Origin: Lumnitzera littorea
Lineage: Eukaryota > Streptophyta > Magnoliopsida > Myrtales > Combretaceae
NCBI GenBank assembly: GCA_024138015.1
Contig: JAMXBB010000003.1
Location: forward strand, 10,432,742 to 10,496,741
Length of the DNA: 64,000 nucleotides
Direction: 5' to 3'
The notes below the pieces were generated by a model. That model did not search any database, had not been told where the DNA came from, and saw only the letters and a list, made by a program, of their open reading frames with translations. Shown in pieces: positions 11,150-24,427 of the stretch (within the stretch, counting starts at the first letter, position 1; the number at the start of each line of letters is the position of its first letter). The translations under genes were made by a program, and so were the position numbers.

Positions 11150-12760
11150 CAATCCGTTCTTGTTGATTAGTTGCATCTAAGTAGTAGGTTCTTTAGTAAA
11201 AAAAATATGAGACAATGAAGCAACAAAATCATATGGGAGATGAGAAAAGTCCTTAGGTGTCAACAAGGGACATGGAGTAGTTGTTGGTTAAGGGGTAGAA
11301 GAATTAACAGGTATTAAAGAGGTAGAACTTACGTGAGTAACACTAGTCACAAAATCTTGCAACCATTGAGGTGGCTATCTTTGTCTATCAGACCTTCAAA
11401 GGTGAGTATTAGTATGTGTAAGCAATAACTGATTTGTAGGACTATTTGTGGAGGAAGAAGAACTACAAGCTTCACTGGATGGAATGTTACTATTATGATT
11501 AGAAGAATATATCTGTTAATCAAAAGGGGATTGATCAACTAAAGGGGAAGACTCAAACAAAATAGAACTTTTAGGTATGGACATGGAAGAATTAGAAACA
11601 GATAGTTGTGTAGAACCACGGAAAGGAAATATGTGTTCAAAAAAATTAACATCTCTAGACACTTGAATTTTTCTAGATTTCAAGTTGTACACTTTATATC
11701 CCTTTTGTGTTGAGAGATATCATAAGAAAACACATTGTTCCCCTCTTAGTTCAAACTTATCTTTAGAACGGGATTGAGTACTAATGTAACATAAACAACC
11801 CATAACTCGCAAATAACTATAATATGGTGGTGACCCAAATAACAGTTGATAAAGGTATTTCCATCCTTGGCTTTCAATAGGCATTTTGTTTATTAAGTGT
11901 ATAGTAGTGAGAACACACTCCCCCCAAAAGGTCTTTAGTAAATTGGCATTGATGTGTAAGGCTCTTGAAGTGTTAAGAAGGTTCGGTTAGGATGTATATG
12001 GGATAGTTTTATGATGAATAATACTAAGGGATGAAAACAAAGACTCACATGTATTGGATATGAACTCTCCCCCATTATCAATCCTAACAATGTTTGGTAC
12101 AACATGAAACTGATTCTTGACATAACAAAAGAAATGTTTCAACAATTGACAAGATTGATGTTTATTATGCATCAAATAAGTCCATGTAAACTTAGTAAAA
12201 TCATCAACTATTGATAGGAAAAACCTAGCACCAGATATTGATGCAACAACTTAAGGTCCCTATGCATCAACATGTAATATTTGAAAAGGAGAAACGGCTT
12301 TGTGTTTACTGTTAGGAAAGCGCAATCTATGAAACTTGCTTGATTGACAAGCATTACAAACAAAATAATGGAAATCGCGACCCTTACAATTAGACAAATG
12401 TTTCAGCCTAGCCACAAAAGGATATATCATAAGAGCATGAAAGAAAAATATTATGTATTGAAGTTTTATTACTAGTAGATGATGAGACTGTATTGGACTT
12501 AGCTTAAAGCATATAGAGTTTATTAGCCACTACTGCCCTCGCTAACACTATGCTTTTATTCAGGTCCTAAAATGTGTAATTGTGTTTATTAAACATAGCA
12601 AATATGCTCAACTTTTGTAAAAGTTTAGTTATTGATAAGAGGTTATGAGACAGATAAGGTACAAGTAAAACTCAATTGATGGAAAGAAATTTGTTTATGT
12701 ATATAGTTCCATGCTGTGTGACTATCATAGAGCATCCATCAGGTAATTTAACATGTACTG
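11150..12760 (-). pseudogene. Copia integrase, decayed
   Basis: Frames around 12350-11930 give the zinc-binding tail CNACQSSK, then SIVDDFTKFTW and VRIDNGGEFIS (DNGGEF at about 12062-12082), two of the integrase core catalytic aspartate contexts. Further down are GCLCYI and KGYKVYNLKS, typical of the copia integrase C-terminal part. Below about 11650 a Ser/Pro/Thr-rich linker leads to the RT. Several stops and shifts interrupt the domain. Confidence 0.8.
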
Positions 12761-12799
12761 GTTTATGAAGTGGTCACAAGTCATGGAAAAGACTCGAAT

Positions 12800-12845
12800 G
12801 AAGGCTCATATGATTAGTTGCTCCACTATTTATGACCCAAGATTA
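12800..12845 (-). pseudogene. Copia protease active-site region
   Basis: The minus strand reads WVINSGATNHM followed by SLHSSLFHDL. Copia proteases normally have D-S-G-A-T at this point, so the catalytic aspartate has become asparagine (GAT to AAT on the coding strand). The enzyme would be inactive even if the frame were open. Confidence 0.75.
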
Positions 12846-13089
12846 CAGATCCTTACTTATTGTGCTAAAACAATAAGAATAAATTGAAGTCATACCTACA
12901 AACTCCACATGGTTTGCAACAGCCTCAGCAATAGTTGAGCTCTCCTCTTTACCACGCATTATCTTGATCACTTCATTACATACAGTATGTATAAGATCCT
13001 GATCCACTTGTCTTAAGTCTCTTATACTACAATCAAGTGGAATATCACTATTAGTGTTACAAAAAGATACTATTGTACAATTCCTTCCA

Positions 13090-13903
13090 AAACTAGTCTA
13101 CTTATTTTATTTATGCTCTTACCCTTGTACCAATCAGGATAACCAATCAATTGAAAACATGAGTTCATTATATGACCTTTGCCCTTGCAAAGCCTACAAA
13201 CTACCTTACTAAACTAAGACTTAGCCTTTCTTTGATCATGTTAATTCTTAGAGGACTCTGTTCTATTCATCAGATATGTAGATGCATCTAAGTTAGAAGA
13301 AACAACTAATGTAACTTCCTTTTGCTTTTCTACTTGTTATAGTAACTAAAAGGCTTTATTTACACTTGCTATTGGATCCATTGAGAGAATTTGATTACAT
13401 ATACTATCATAACACTCATTGATTCCCATGAGAAACTGAAGTAACTTAATATAGGACTCATGTTCTAAAATTCTATCCCTTAGCTTACAGGTACAATTGG
13501 ACATATAACTACACTTACATAACGCTCATATTAAATTTGAAAAATAAGAGGACCATTGGCCATGCCATAACGCTCAGTAATTTCATTCCACAAATTGCAT
13601 GTAGAATGCATATAAAAATCCTTGTGCTAAATGATTAGTCATGGAATTTAACAACCAACATTTTACCATAAAATCGCACTTGATCCATTTCAACAATTTT
13701 TGTGGTTTCTCATCATCAGGTTTGATTGGACTTCCATCAACAAATCCTAATTTCAGCTTTGTGCCTAAAGCTACCTTTACTGCTCTACTCTACACAATGT
13801 AATTAGATCCATCAAATATGATATTTCCAATAGACATTGAAGGACTATTTGATCCACTAAGATATATTGGATCACTAAAACTTAGATCAGGAATTGCAGT
13901 CAT
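13090..13903 (-). pseudogene. Copia gag with CCHC zinc knuckle
   Basis: A start codon at 13903 opens a frame beginning MTAIPDLSFSDP, with IIFDGSNYIVW-like sequence following, the usual copia gag opening. A perfect CCHC knuckle CRLCKGKGHIMNSC lies at 13157-13198. Between them the frame is cut by several stops (for example near 13590 and 13560). Gag would coat the element RNA in the cytoplasmic particle. Confidence 0.8.
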
Positions 13904-13924
13904 ATTGAATCTTCACAATGATCT

Positions 13925-13942
13925 AACCACTACCAAATATCA
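13925..13942 (-). other. Copia primer-binding region
   Basis: Directly inside the 5' LTR the minus strand reads TGATATTTGGTAGTGG. The position is that of the tRNA primer-binding site; the sequence resembles the common TGGTATCAGAG type only loosely, so the tRNA cannot be named. Confidence 0.4.
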
Positions 13943-14236
13943 TGTAACAAGTTCAGCTGTGTAGCGTTGGTGGATTTCAATTCTTAATCCATCATAAGCA
14001 TAGTTTGCATAAGGAGGAAGATGAACAACACTTATGTTGAAGAAATGCAAAGAAAATGTGTTGAATGAGTATGAGTGTGAAAAATGACTTGTATTCTATC
14101 AATCAATTAGAAAGGAGTATTTATACAATGGCTTAACTAACTAACTAACTAATAGAAAAATAAATAATCTTATATGAGCAATTTCACCATAATAACCTTA
14201 TACCTATGGAAGTATAGCTGTACATGGTAGTCAACA
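13943..14236 (-). repeat. Copia 5' LTR
   Basis: Starts TGTAACAAG and ends AGTCAACA. Partner of 9291-9568. It is longer by small insertions and has a TATA-like motif on the minus strand near 14125 (tataaatactcc). Confidence 0.9.
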
Positions 14237-15800
14237 ATTAGAGTAAAAGGGGAATCGCATTAAGCTTGCTTGCTATGGATAGGATGCATCAAACTAAGAG
14301 CTACTACTTTAGAATTGCGATTATAGATTCAAAGTCAAAATGATACAATATTAAGTTCAAGCTTGAATCGAAACTCGACTTCAACTTGATTAGGTTTAAC
14401 ATTTTGAACTTCACCTTGACTCAAAGTGAAATCAAATGAGCTTGAGCTTAGTTGGATAAAAGGTAAGATGTTTATTTTTGTAATTTCTTACGAAGTGTAT
14501 TGGGCACTCTTAATTATTTCCTAAAAAATTTTTCCATTCTTTTAAGTTTTTGAAAAAGTTACTAGTCAAATTATTAATTAAATTCTTATATATATATATA
14601 TATATATCTATATAATGTAACATAATTATAGTATAAATGAATATATTTTCATCAGTGATTCTAAAATGACTTAATTAAGATAATCGTAACTCTCCAATCA
14701 TATAATTCTACATCCATTCCTTTCCTTCAAGCATATGCTTGCTACTTGTGGTAGCTGTTGTATAGTAAGTCATAACATTACCAAAGTAACGTTTTCTAAA
14801 TCATATGGCTCGTCTGGACAAAAGTCATAATGACCGATCCAACACGGTTTTTGAGTCGCCTTCTCAATGTTGATTTTAGTCAGCACCGGAAACTGATGGA
14901 TAACCATCGACGAGAACCTTATAGCGAGTAGTAAGAGAAAAGGACCCGAACCCTAAAATCACCATAACTATAGCATAACATTAAAGAATTCTTGGTTCTG
15001 TCTATTTTTTAGTATGTGGCTCTAACTTTCTATTCCATTTTTCATTTATATTTATATATATTAGACAATTGAATTAATTGTGTTTTTAATAGTTAAGATC
15101 TCTAATAAATATTAAATTAAAGGTATAATAGAGGGTTAGACCGACCATATTAAAATAAACAATGGAATTGTAAAAGTTCCTGGCATCCAAAGGGCAAATT
15201 TTGCTAAGTCCATCTTTTGACTACAACTTAAATTTATGTTTTGTAAGATAAGAGTAAAAAGAGATCACATCTCATATAGCAAAGATTAAAGTATATACTT
15301 AAGTTTATATTATTTATAGAGTAAATGATGCAGCCTCACCATGTGAACTTTCGAAATTCATTGCAACACTAGAATTTCCTATTAAAGAATAAACGTCTTT
15401 TCAAACCGGCCTGAAGTGCCAAAACAAACAAAATTTGTCTAATTTCTCATGTAAAATAGAATACAATTTGAATATGAATATAGGAGCCCATTATTCATTT
15501 CTGTGAATACGAGCACAACCTCAATTTTGGATACCGATTCATGTTGGCCGGTCAGATTTCGATCTTATTTTGTATTGAGTCTGCATTAATCTGTAAATAC
15601 ATAAAATTGAATTGAGATCATAACTAATCAGTTTACATCACTATCGTTTTATTGTGCCTTTTAATAATTATACCGTACTTTTGAAATCATTTCGTATTTT
15701 GTTTTTATAATCGTTTTATTAACTGTTTCATATGTATATTTATATTATGGTATCACATTTAAAATTAGCAGTCATAAACTTAATAAACGAAGGACTTTCA
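14237..15800. other. Non-coding stretch, no gene assigned
   Basis: Contains a (TA)n run at 14589-14608 and a GC-richer island at about 14780-14950 that looks exonic in composition but has stops in all frames I tried. Nothing else recognised. Confidence 0.35.
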
Positions 15801-15820
15801 TAATCGGTGTGGTGTCTAGT

Positions 15821-16086
15821 AAAAACAATCCAGGATATACTTGTCGGTGCCTATGCCCGCGCTGTTATCATGAATGTGATTGGAAGGAAAAAGGATTCAC
15901 GGTGAGTTCATCAATTACTTGTATTGTGGTGTGAAGGGCATCAACAAGGCTGGTAACTTGGCGATGCATTCAAGGAAAAAGCAACGGGAAGGAGTTGCTT
16001 TAGCAATGGAGAAGGATGATGTGGAGTTGTTAATGCTACGGAGGTTTCTTTCACAAGCAAAATCCTTATTTATTTATTCGTTTTAA
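15821..16086 (+). pseudogene. Two short exon-like segments of an unknown gene
   Basis: 15823-15897 reads TIQDILVGAYARAVIMNV then IGRKKDS and ends at a good donor (CACG|GTGAGT). About 40 bases on, after an acceptor-like ag at 15936, a second open segment gives GINKAGNLAMHSRKKQREG then VALAMEKDDVELLMLRRF and runs to 16086. An unspliced 68-codon frame with its own ATG covers 15880-16086 but mixes the putative intron in. The 40-bp gap is shorter than usual plant introns (about 70 bp or more), which argues for a damaged gene copy. Family not recognised. Confidence 0.35.
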
Positions 16087-16099
16087 GTTTTGATTGGTT

Positions 16100-17380
16100 G
16101 AAAAGTGTTATTGAGACCTATAAAAAAAAAATGATAAGAAACTTCTATAAACGAGTTGCTTATAAAAAGAGTTTCTTATATGTTAATGTAGCACCTAAAA
16201 ACATGAGATGAGTTCTATGGATTATAGGTAACCTAAGTTGAATTGACAATTCGCACCAATATGTAGCATTTTGGTATAGTTTTTTTCCGTTCTTTTTGGG
16301 CCAACTATCATACTACAATTTTAGAAGAGAGGGGAATTGAATTTGACATAGTCCATCCAATTAAAAAACCAATATTTTAAAAGACTAGTGTTTTAGTATA
16401 AGATTCAATTTTTTTTTTTTTAATGCAAACTACATTACAAGATGTTGGTAGGTGGGGGTTCAAATCCTAATCTATGCAAATAGAGACCGATAGTAATATT
16501 ATTAGGTTATAACGACCTTGACAATATAAGATTGAAGTTAAAAAATTTTGATTTACAACACAATCTATTTATTAATTATAATCTAAATTAATAAAGCTCA
16601 TTTATTTAATAAATAGTTTTGTAGTTGGACCTATTTATGCATATAAAAATCTAAAATAAACCCACAATATATTATCAAGTGTACTAAAACTATAAATAAA
16701 AAAAAAATTCATAAAATTAAAATCTTAGATACCAATCGACTAAACCTAACTAATTATATGTCTTAGATCATGAGAACATTCGAACAAGGATCCTAGATTA
16801 GAATAACAACTTGAAGGCTACCAAATGTTAGCTAAGTTTGAGGATAAGTTTCATTAGCCAAGGATATTGCCGTCTACTAGATTAGAAAAGAGGAGACCTT
16901 TGCAACACTAAGGATGAAGATCACATTGGGTACAATGCAAGAAGGTAGAAAAGAGGCTAAGAATATCCTATAGGGACACCTAACACAAGGTTTAGGTTAG
17001 CCATCTTACCTAGACTCCTTAGTGAAGTGAAAGGACTTGCTTCTAAGTAGCTACTTAGGAAGTCATTACAAATTGCATACCTTTGAAACATTAATGGAGT
17101 GGTTTATCATAAAACATAAGGTAATGAGGCACCACTGATTTAGGTAGGCAGCATGTCATATTTTCTCAACACATATGGAGGTTCACTAAGTGTAAATGTC
17201 AAAGCTAAGGCCCCGATTCATTTTCCGGAATGTTCTAAAACCATTCCAATATATTAAGCCTTGATAGGTAGGTTAGGTAGAATTAGACGTATGCAAGGGC
17301 TGTTAAATTTTTGGGCCTTAGTAGCTTAGGTGTATTCAACCATAGTAATCAGCTAGGTTAGTAGGCCACTGAACCAACAA
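16100..17380. other. Non-coding stretch
   Basis: AT-rich with A and T homopolymers. No open frame above background and no repeat matched elsewhere in the window. Confidence 0.4.
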
Positions 17381-17387
17381 TTGACTT

Positions 17388-17918
17388 GATAGTTCAAGAC
17401 TGAGCTAACCCCAAAAATTAAAAAGAAAAATATATAATATACTATATATATAATGTAAACAAGTATATAGTATATATAATGTATAATAATTAACATACTA
17501 TATATATACTATAATATGTATATATACTATATATTACACTATATATAATATACCATATCATATACTATATATATAATATAACATTATGTATTCATGCTTA
17601 TAAGATTCAAATACATTATTTTGGGATTGAAAAAAAAATTGAATCGAAAATAATATTTTCGATTTATGAGACACAACATAAAGCTTTTGATTTAGTTAAA
17701 AAAAGATGAATAATCCATAAATTATTTTTAATAATTAAGGAAATTTTGAAAAAAAGAAAAAATAAAAAAAATATAAAACCAACAGTTTAAGGGCTATTAA
17801 ACTGGTCGAACTCATCCCTTAAGAGCTGGACCTAGTTTACTCGCTTGTTAGCTCATGAATCGATGGTTTAAAGTTGGTTTCAGGCCGACTTGAACTAGTG
17901 CACAGGTCTAGTTAGAAT
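17388..17918. mobile_element. hAT-like MITE relic
   Basis: GC-richer ends surround a core of (TA)-type repeats. The right part (gaactcatccc, agctggacctag, gcacaggtctag) resembles the right ends of the elements at 7655-8329 and 34654-35232, where tagac(c/t)tg-type ends face outward. No clear target duplication. Confidence 0.4.
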
Positions 17919-17929
17919 AGGGTTGGTAA

Positions 17930-19110
17930 GGTTGAAGATTAGTCACTAGATCAAATAGATTTGGGTTATTCCTTGATGTTGGATTCCTCTTGTATACAAG
18001 GGAGTGACCCCCCATTCATAGTAATTCCAGAAATATAAAATTATTATATCCCGAGTGTTGATCTCTCTAATTTTCTCTTTTAAGTGTATTTTTTTATGTA
18101 TTCTCAGAAAAAAAAAAAAAAAAATTCTGCCTTAGCTTCTATACAGACAGCTTGAAGAGTTCTTTTAAGTACCGCGCATGTTAAGTATTGAGGACACACT
18201 TCACATGACAATTACATCTTCCATGAAAATATGCATCTACCAAGAATAGCTTCAAAAGAAGGATAAACAACGATTTTGTAGTGTATTACTCTATTAAATG
18301 TGCATATTTGTTGGAGATGCTAGTGCGGTATCTTTAGAAATACCTAACTGAATAATTAGTGCAGAGATTTTAATTTTGAAAAGCACAATCTTTCGAGTGG
18401 CAATAAATATTCAACTCACTAACTTAATATCCCCGTCTTAATTTTATATGCCCTATGTTTATGCAAAACAACAATTGCCATGGCTGTCAGTACCGGGTAA
18501 CAACACGTCCACTTTAGAATTCTTAAGTGGCTTTTTTAAAAAAATAAAATATTATGATGGAATGGAAAATCAGCTCGTTAAAATTACAAATCTTAGCTCC
18601 CATTGGATCTTTAAGCATCCACCTCTCCAAAACGATGAAGCTAACAAACTATAAAGTGAGTTCACTTTCCAAGTTATAACTAAACGAATGAAGAAGCGAT
18701 GTGAAGTAAAAGAATAAATTTAACCTCTAACCATCAACATAATTAGAGTCAAAACGAAAAATTTGATTGTAAAAGCCGTTAGCTACTAAAGTGCAATTGC
18801 CAACGGTTAAGATGTAACTAAAAGTACAGCCTACCCATTATAATTTTGTAGTGAAAAATAGTATTGTTAAATCTGAATTGATTTGTATGGTTGAATCTGA
18901 TTCAATCCGTATGATTGAATCCGATTTAATCGATCTAACTCTTTTATAGAATTAGCTCAAGCTAACTGTGATCTAATCCTCAATCATGTAGAAGTGTAGA
19001 ACCAGAAATGAATTTAAAGAATAGTATGCACTTGATGTTTCACTAAACATTCACTCATACACACTAGCACTTGATTCATTTTCTTTAATTCTTTTGTACA
19101 CACATACATT
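17930..19110. other. Non-coding stretch with a weak ORF
   Basis: Holds a 68-codon plus-strand frame at 18448-18654 with no recognisable motif, and a two-unit 24-bp repeat at about 18878-18925 (gtatggttgaatctgattcaa / gtatgattgaatccgatttaa). I do not call a gene here. Confidence 0.35.
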
Positions 19111-19119
19111 TGCAGTCAC

Positions 19120-19730
19120 CTATGGAGCCTAATTTTTCGGTTTTCTTTATTTAAAATTAATTTTTCATTTCTTGATTAATACTAAACCCTAACCCATTTA
19201 ATATTAATTCTCGACTAAAGAAATTGAGAAATCCCAGTTTTTTATTGAAAATAATTTTTAAAGTCGCCACCCGACCGAAGTCGGGAAAAGAAAAAGAAAC
19301 TGTAACCAATTGGGTGGATTGATTACAATTTAGCTACCAGTCTTTAATTTCAATTTTAAATGAAGAACCAGAGGGTTCCGAATTCAGAGGCTAACCTATT
19401 AAACCCTTAACGAGTACCACTATCTATTTACCGAAATTAGGATTATTTTTCTAATTATAATATTAAAAAAATAAATAAATAAATAGATGGTCGTAATTCT
19501 TTCCAAAAACATTAATGTGTTGGTTCTTTTTCTAAAAAAAAAAAATTGGTTGAATTTAAGTTTTTATTAACCATTTTATTTTTATTAAAAAAAATCGTAT
19601 AAGCCTAATTTTTATTCCTAATTATGAAAAAAAAACCTGAAAACCTAATTTTTGAAAAGTTCTAAATTAAGATTTTTATTTTAAAAACAATTAAGTGATA
19701 ATTTTTTTTTTTATTTTCAAGAAAAACTCT
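19120..19730. mobile_element. Possible LTR fragment
   Basis: Contains AAAGTCGCCACCCGACC and gaagtcgggaaaagaaaaag, a type of sequence I associate with plant gypsy LTR or leader regions. No ends and no second copy in the window, so this is a weak inference. Confidence 0.25.
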
Positions 19731-19775
19731 AAAAATCTTATGAAATATGCAATATTCTACAAGATGAATATTTTA

Positions 19776-20121
19776 TATAGAAAAGATGCTTAAAACATTA
19801 AAAAAGAAAGAAAAAAAAGTTTCCTAATCATAGAAAAGATGCCTTAATCATAAAAAAGATACCTAAATTGTAGAAAAAATATCTAAATCATGAAAAAGAT
19901 GTTTAAACAAAAAAAAAATCTAAATCATAGAAAAGATGTCTGAACCATAGAAAAGATGTCTAAATCATAGAAAAGATATCTAAACCATAGAAAAGATGTT
20001 CAAACCATAGAAAAGATGTCTGAATTATAAAAAAAGAACCTAAATTATGGAAGAGACATCTAAACTATGAAAAAGACATCTAAACTATAGAAAACAAGCC
20101 TAAACTGTGGAAAAGATGTTT
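19776..20121. repeat. 20-bp minisatellite
   Basis: Units of the form catagaaaagatgtctaaac repeat head to tail; the core at about 19925-20120 has ten or so copies, and more degenerate units extend left to about 19776. Units near the right end have drifted (tatggaagagacatctaaac). It ends just before the LINE. Confidence 0.9.
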
Positions 20122-20259
20122 CGCCGTAAAAAAAAAAGTTAATTAAATATATATTTTTATTTTATGAATATCAAAATGATTTTTTTTTATCTAGAAAACC
20201 CTAACATGCCTAATGCAATTTTTCTAATTTAATACAATATGTAAAGTGTATAAGAGCAT

Positions 20260-20925
20260 ATGAAGAAGAATGACCAAATAAAGGAGAAGCCAAGCATGTG
20301 TATTATTACTCTACCTCAGGAGATAGAGAAAACATTATATGTTCTATGGAAGAAATCTCTCGTAATTAAATTATATGGTCAATCTTTAGGATATAAGCTG
20401 CTAGTACGCAAATTACAATATTTGTGGAAGTTTGGATCTCATTTTATTATGATGCCATAGGAGAATGATATTATACTATCACTTTTGAGTCTGAAATGGA
20501 TCTAAATAGGGTCATCCATGATGGCCCATGGTTCATCAACGATAGTTTCTTAACAATTAGAAGGTGAGAACCAAATTTTAAGGCTTCCTAAGTAACATGC
20601 AACTTAGTAGCTGTATGGGTTAGAATACTAAAGCTTCCTTTAAAATATGATTAATGTAAAAAATTTAAGATTAATTGGAGAATCAATTGGTCCAGTACTT
20701 CATTTGGACATACATATAGTCAATGTTGAAAGAGGGTGTTTTGCTAGATTTTGTATTCAAGTGAATTTTAATGAACTCTTAGTATATTCTATTATGATAA
20801 AAGGAATTCCTTATCAGGTTTAGTCTGAGGGAGTTAAAAATTGGTGTATGCAATGTGGTTGTATTAGGCATACTATGAAAAAATATTTATACAAATCAAA
20901 TGTAGAAGATGAAACAAAGAATTAA
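20260..20925 (+). pseudogene. LINE ORF1, DUF4283-like with zinc knuckle
   Basis: The first 66 codons are open and give SLVIKLYGQSLGYKLL and KLQYLWK, the hallmark of the DUF4283 domain in plant L1 ORF1. Past the stop at 20458 the same theme continues in shifted frames. At 20848-20895 the sequence CMQCGCIRHTMKKY has lost the final cysteine of a CCHC knuckle (tyrosine instead). ORF1 protein binds element RNA. Many stops make it non-functional. Confidence 0.75.
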
Positions 20926-21801
20926 TTACAAAATAATCCAAAGGCTTCAGGATTTCAAGGGAAAGATTTGATTAATGTGGAAATGATGCCAAACGGACAA
21001 CATACAACCGCAAATAATAGCCAAGTGGTAAACGAAAGAGAGATAGATATAGTCACAAATATACAAGATGAATGGGGAAATAAACTACAACAAACAAAAG
21101 GTTATGGTGAGTGACTACTGTTTAAAGGAGGAAAAAAAAAAAGGAAAAATAAACTATGGTGTAAGTGTACAACACATACAACCTAATAATTGCATGATGT
21201 CCTCAAAAACAAATAGCATAGGCTTAACAGTTAAAAAGAGACAAATGTTGCGTTAACATACTGCATCCCAAAGATGGGAAAGAAAAGTCAAACAAGATAA
21301 TCATCAAATGGTGCTTCCAAAGCAAGGAATAAAGATTAATCATAATCAAGTAAAATCAAGCATGAAGGAGGTCGATATGCTTAAGGAAACAAATGTAAAT
21401 AATGTAGAATTAAGTCATTTCAGTAAAAAGATAATCTTTAAAGAAGGAGTGCAAATACAATAGAGAAGCAATCTGCAAACAAAGAGAATCTCTATCATAA
21501 AAAGATTTAGCAAGGAAATTAAGTTGAAATGGAGAGGAAGATAGTTCTAGCTTTCTCTATCAAACTCTTGCATCAAGACTCAGAATTGCCTTAAATAGAC
21601 AAAAGTTATAGACTCATGCATCAAACCTTCAACCATCGCATGGAGAAAATCCTTATCTACATGGAGGATGTGAAGATTCTTTAGGGAGAGGTATTGTCTC
21701 ATCATCAAGTACTCACGATCAGGTCGTCAATAGTAGAGATGGATGGGTTAATAGCATTAACAAGACTAGGTCAAACTATAAGGACTTAAAGGGAATATGT
21801 A

Positions 21802-22068
21802 GTGAACATTCTAGTGGCTACTTCACTAAAGGAGGTTCATCCATTCAAACAAATGAAGAAGTGCGAAAGAACATTACAGATGGTAGCAAGTAAGATCTTT
21901 AAAACAACAAATTTAAAGATTCCAGATTATACTCTGCTAGCAATATATGTCTTGAAGAAAAATGAAACAATCCCCTGTTTACTCACGAATGTGGAGGAAA
22001 CATTGGTACTAGAGAATACTGAAGAAACACCAAGTAATTCTTTATGGAAATATAAGCACTCATGGTAG
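21802..22068 (+). pseudogene. LINE ORF1-ORF2 linker frame
   Basis: An 88-codon open frame in the hydrophilic spacer between the ORF1 knuckle and the ORF2 endonuclease. It has no motif of its own; position is the only argument. It may be part of the ORF1 tail. Confidence 0.3.
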
Positions 22069-22133
22069 ATACAAATGAAGTAATTTGTTACAATTCAACA
22101 ATAACAAAGGATAAAATTTCACGATATCTTACA

Positions 22134-24396
22134 ATGGCAAGACCAATACATATTTGAGTATGGAACATAAGGGGACTAAATTCACAAGATAAACAAGATG
22201 CAGTCTTTAATGCATTCACTAAGCATATGCTTGACATGGTGGCATTGCTGGAGACTAAGAAGAGAAAACAAGCTTCTAATCTCTTCCAATACATATCACA
22301 TTTAGATGGTTATTCATGCGTGGAGGCACGGGGATACAGCGGAGGAATGGTGTTGCTGTGGAGCACCAAAGTATTGGATATATATGTCTTAAAGAAAACA
22401 ACGTAGGAAATACATGTTGAAGTTAAGATTAGAAATTCAGCACCTCTTGGTTTTTTCTTACAATTTACGCGTCCAATAATCTAAATGAAAAATAAGAGCT
22501 TTTGGAAAGTTTAATGTTACATACCCAACATTTTGGAAATGCCCCTTGGTGTATTATTGAAGTTTCTAAGGATGTGATTAAAAAACACAAATGTTGGGGG
22601 ATTCAAGCTTTTCTAAGAAATCGAGCATATAGACTGCATGAATCACTATAGGCTCATTGATATGGGGTATGTAGGGTCCTACTTTCACTTGGTTAAATGA
22701 GTAGGAATTACCTACTTTAGTACAAAAAAGGTTGGATAAGGGATGGTGCAATTAAGCTTGGCAAACCCCATATCCCAAATCTATAATTTATCATTTGCTA
22801 CAATGGCCAAGTGATCACAATGCTTTATTATTAAGTACTCATCCAGGCATAAGAATTGTAAATCAAAGTAAGCCCTTTAGATTTCAACCAATTTAGTTTA
22901 TGGATAAATATTGTAAGTCATTATTCAAGCAAGTTTGGTTAGCCTCAAATAGGGATATTTTATAATCTATAACATTTTTACCAATACACCTAAGGGAATG
23001 GAATAAGAAGGTGTTTAGTATAATTCATTTTCAAAAGAAGAGGCTTGAGAGATGGTTAAATGGAATAGAAAGGGCTAGAGCTACAAATTCGAATTGGTTT
23101 TTAAATGTCTTAAAGAGAAAACTGAAAATAGAATTAAGCAAAGTTATAGATAGAGAAGAATGGTTGTGGAAGTTGAAATCAAGAGCTAGATGGATTAAGG
23201 AAGGAGAAAGAATATAGCCTATTAGCATGTAATTGTCCAAAATAGGAGAGCAAAAAAATAGAATACTAGGACTACAAAATGAATGGGTGTATGATCGAGT
23301 TCAAATTTGTAAACTCTTCAATAGTTATTATAGGAAACTACACACTACTACAAGATTAGCATGTTCATATAATAATCCCATTGCAGAAGAACTATATTAT
23401 GGATTAACTATAGAAAAAAAAATGCAGCTTAATACTAAAGTTAGATATGAGGAAGTTTATAAAACATTGCAACAATTACATTCTTGGAAAGCTCCTAGAA
23501 AGATATTAAAGCTTTATGGGGGATGAGATCGATAGATTTATCATAAAATGCTTTAATGAAGAAGTTATTCCCTAAGAAATAAACCAAACTATGATTTGTC
23601 TCTTATCTAAGCAAGTAGGAGTAAGTATAGTTTAGTCTTATAAGCCAATTAGGCTATGTAATACCCTATATAAGCCGTTAACTAAGTCATTGGTTAATTG
23701 ATTAAGACCTTATTTGGAAAATCTAATTCATCTAACTTAGGCCAATTTTCCAAAAGGAAGGAAAGCAACTAATAATATCGTTCTAATAAATGAAATATTA
23801 CATTGTTTCGACAAAGTCTATGAAGCAAGGTTGGATGATTTTGAAAATAGATTTGGAGAAGGCTTCTAATAGCATTAAGTGAGATTTTATCTATTAGGCC
23901 TTACAAAGTTTAAATTTCCTCCATAAGTGGATAAGATTAATTATGTCTTGTATTATAGGAATTACTACTAAAATTCTTATTAATGGACACTTTCAAGAGC
24001 CATTTTTACCATATAGGGGCATAAGACAAAGGGATCCACTTTCCCCTTATTTTATGGTTACATGAGGGAGTGGAAAGCTTTTAGTTTAAGGGGGAAGTAG
24101 TCTTAAAATTTCACGTTTATTATCTGGTAATGATGTTATTCTTTTAGCAAAGGTTGACAAAGAAAATGCTATGATCATTAAAGGAGCATTGGATGATTTT
24201 TCATAATTAATAGGATTAAGGGTGAATATGCAAAAATCATCCATTTACTTCTCAAGAAATAGAAAGAGTGAAGTAGAGGATGAAGTTGTCAATATATTAC
24301 AGATAAATAAGACAACTTCCTTTGGCAAGTATTTACACTTTACCTTATATCAAGGTGGTAAACCTACAATTGTGCAACTATATTTATTAATAGATA

Positions 24397-24427
<31 letters not shown>

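Larger units (their letters stand above)
9291..14236 (-). mobile_element. Ty1/copia retrotransposon, complete but decayed
   Basis: A 4.9-kb element on the minus strand with two similar LTRs, a polypurine tract and the gag-protease-integrase-RT-RNase H order diagnostic of copia. Flanks are cTTAG on the left and aTTAG on the right, so a target duplication matches at 4 of 5 bases. Many stops and frameshifts interrupt the coding region, and the LTRs differ by visible substitutions and short indels, so insertion was not recent. Lineage within copia was not determined. It lies directly beside the foldback MITE. Confidence 0.9.

Noticed and set aside
16440..16490. Sequence ggggttcaaatcctaatc resembling a tRNA T-arm
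   Set aside because: No matching D-arm, anticodon stem or acceptor stem at the right distance.
17410..17590. Dense TA-rich repeats that could suggest a matrix-attachment site or a CRISPR-like array
   Set aside because: Irregular degenerate TA repeats without unique spacers, inside a MITE-like element.
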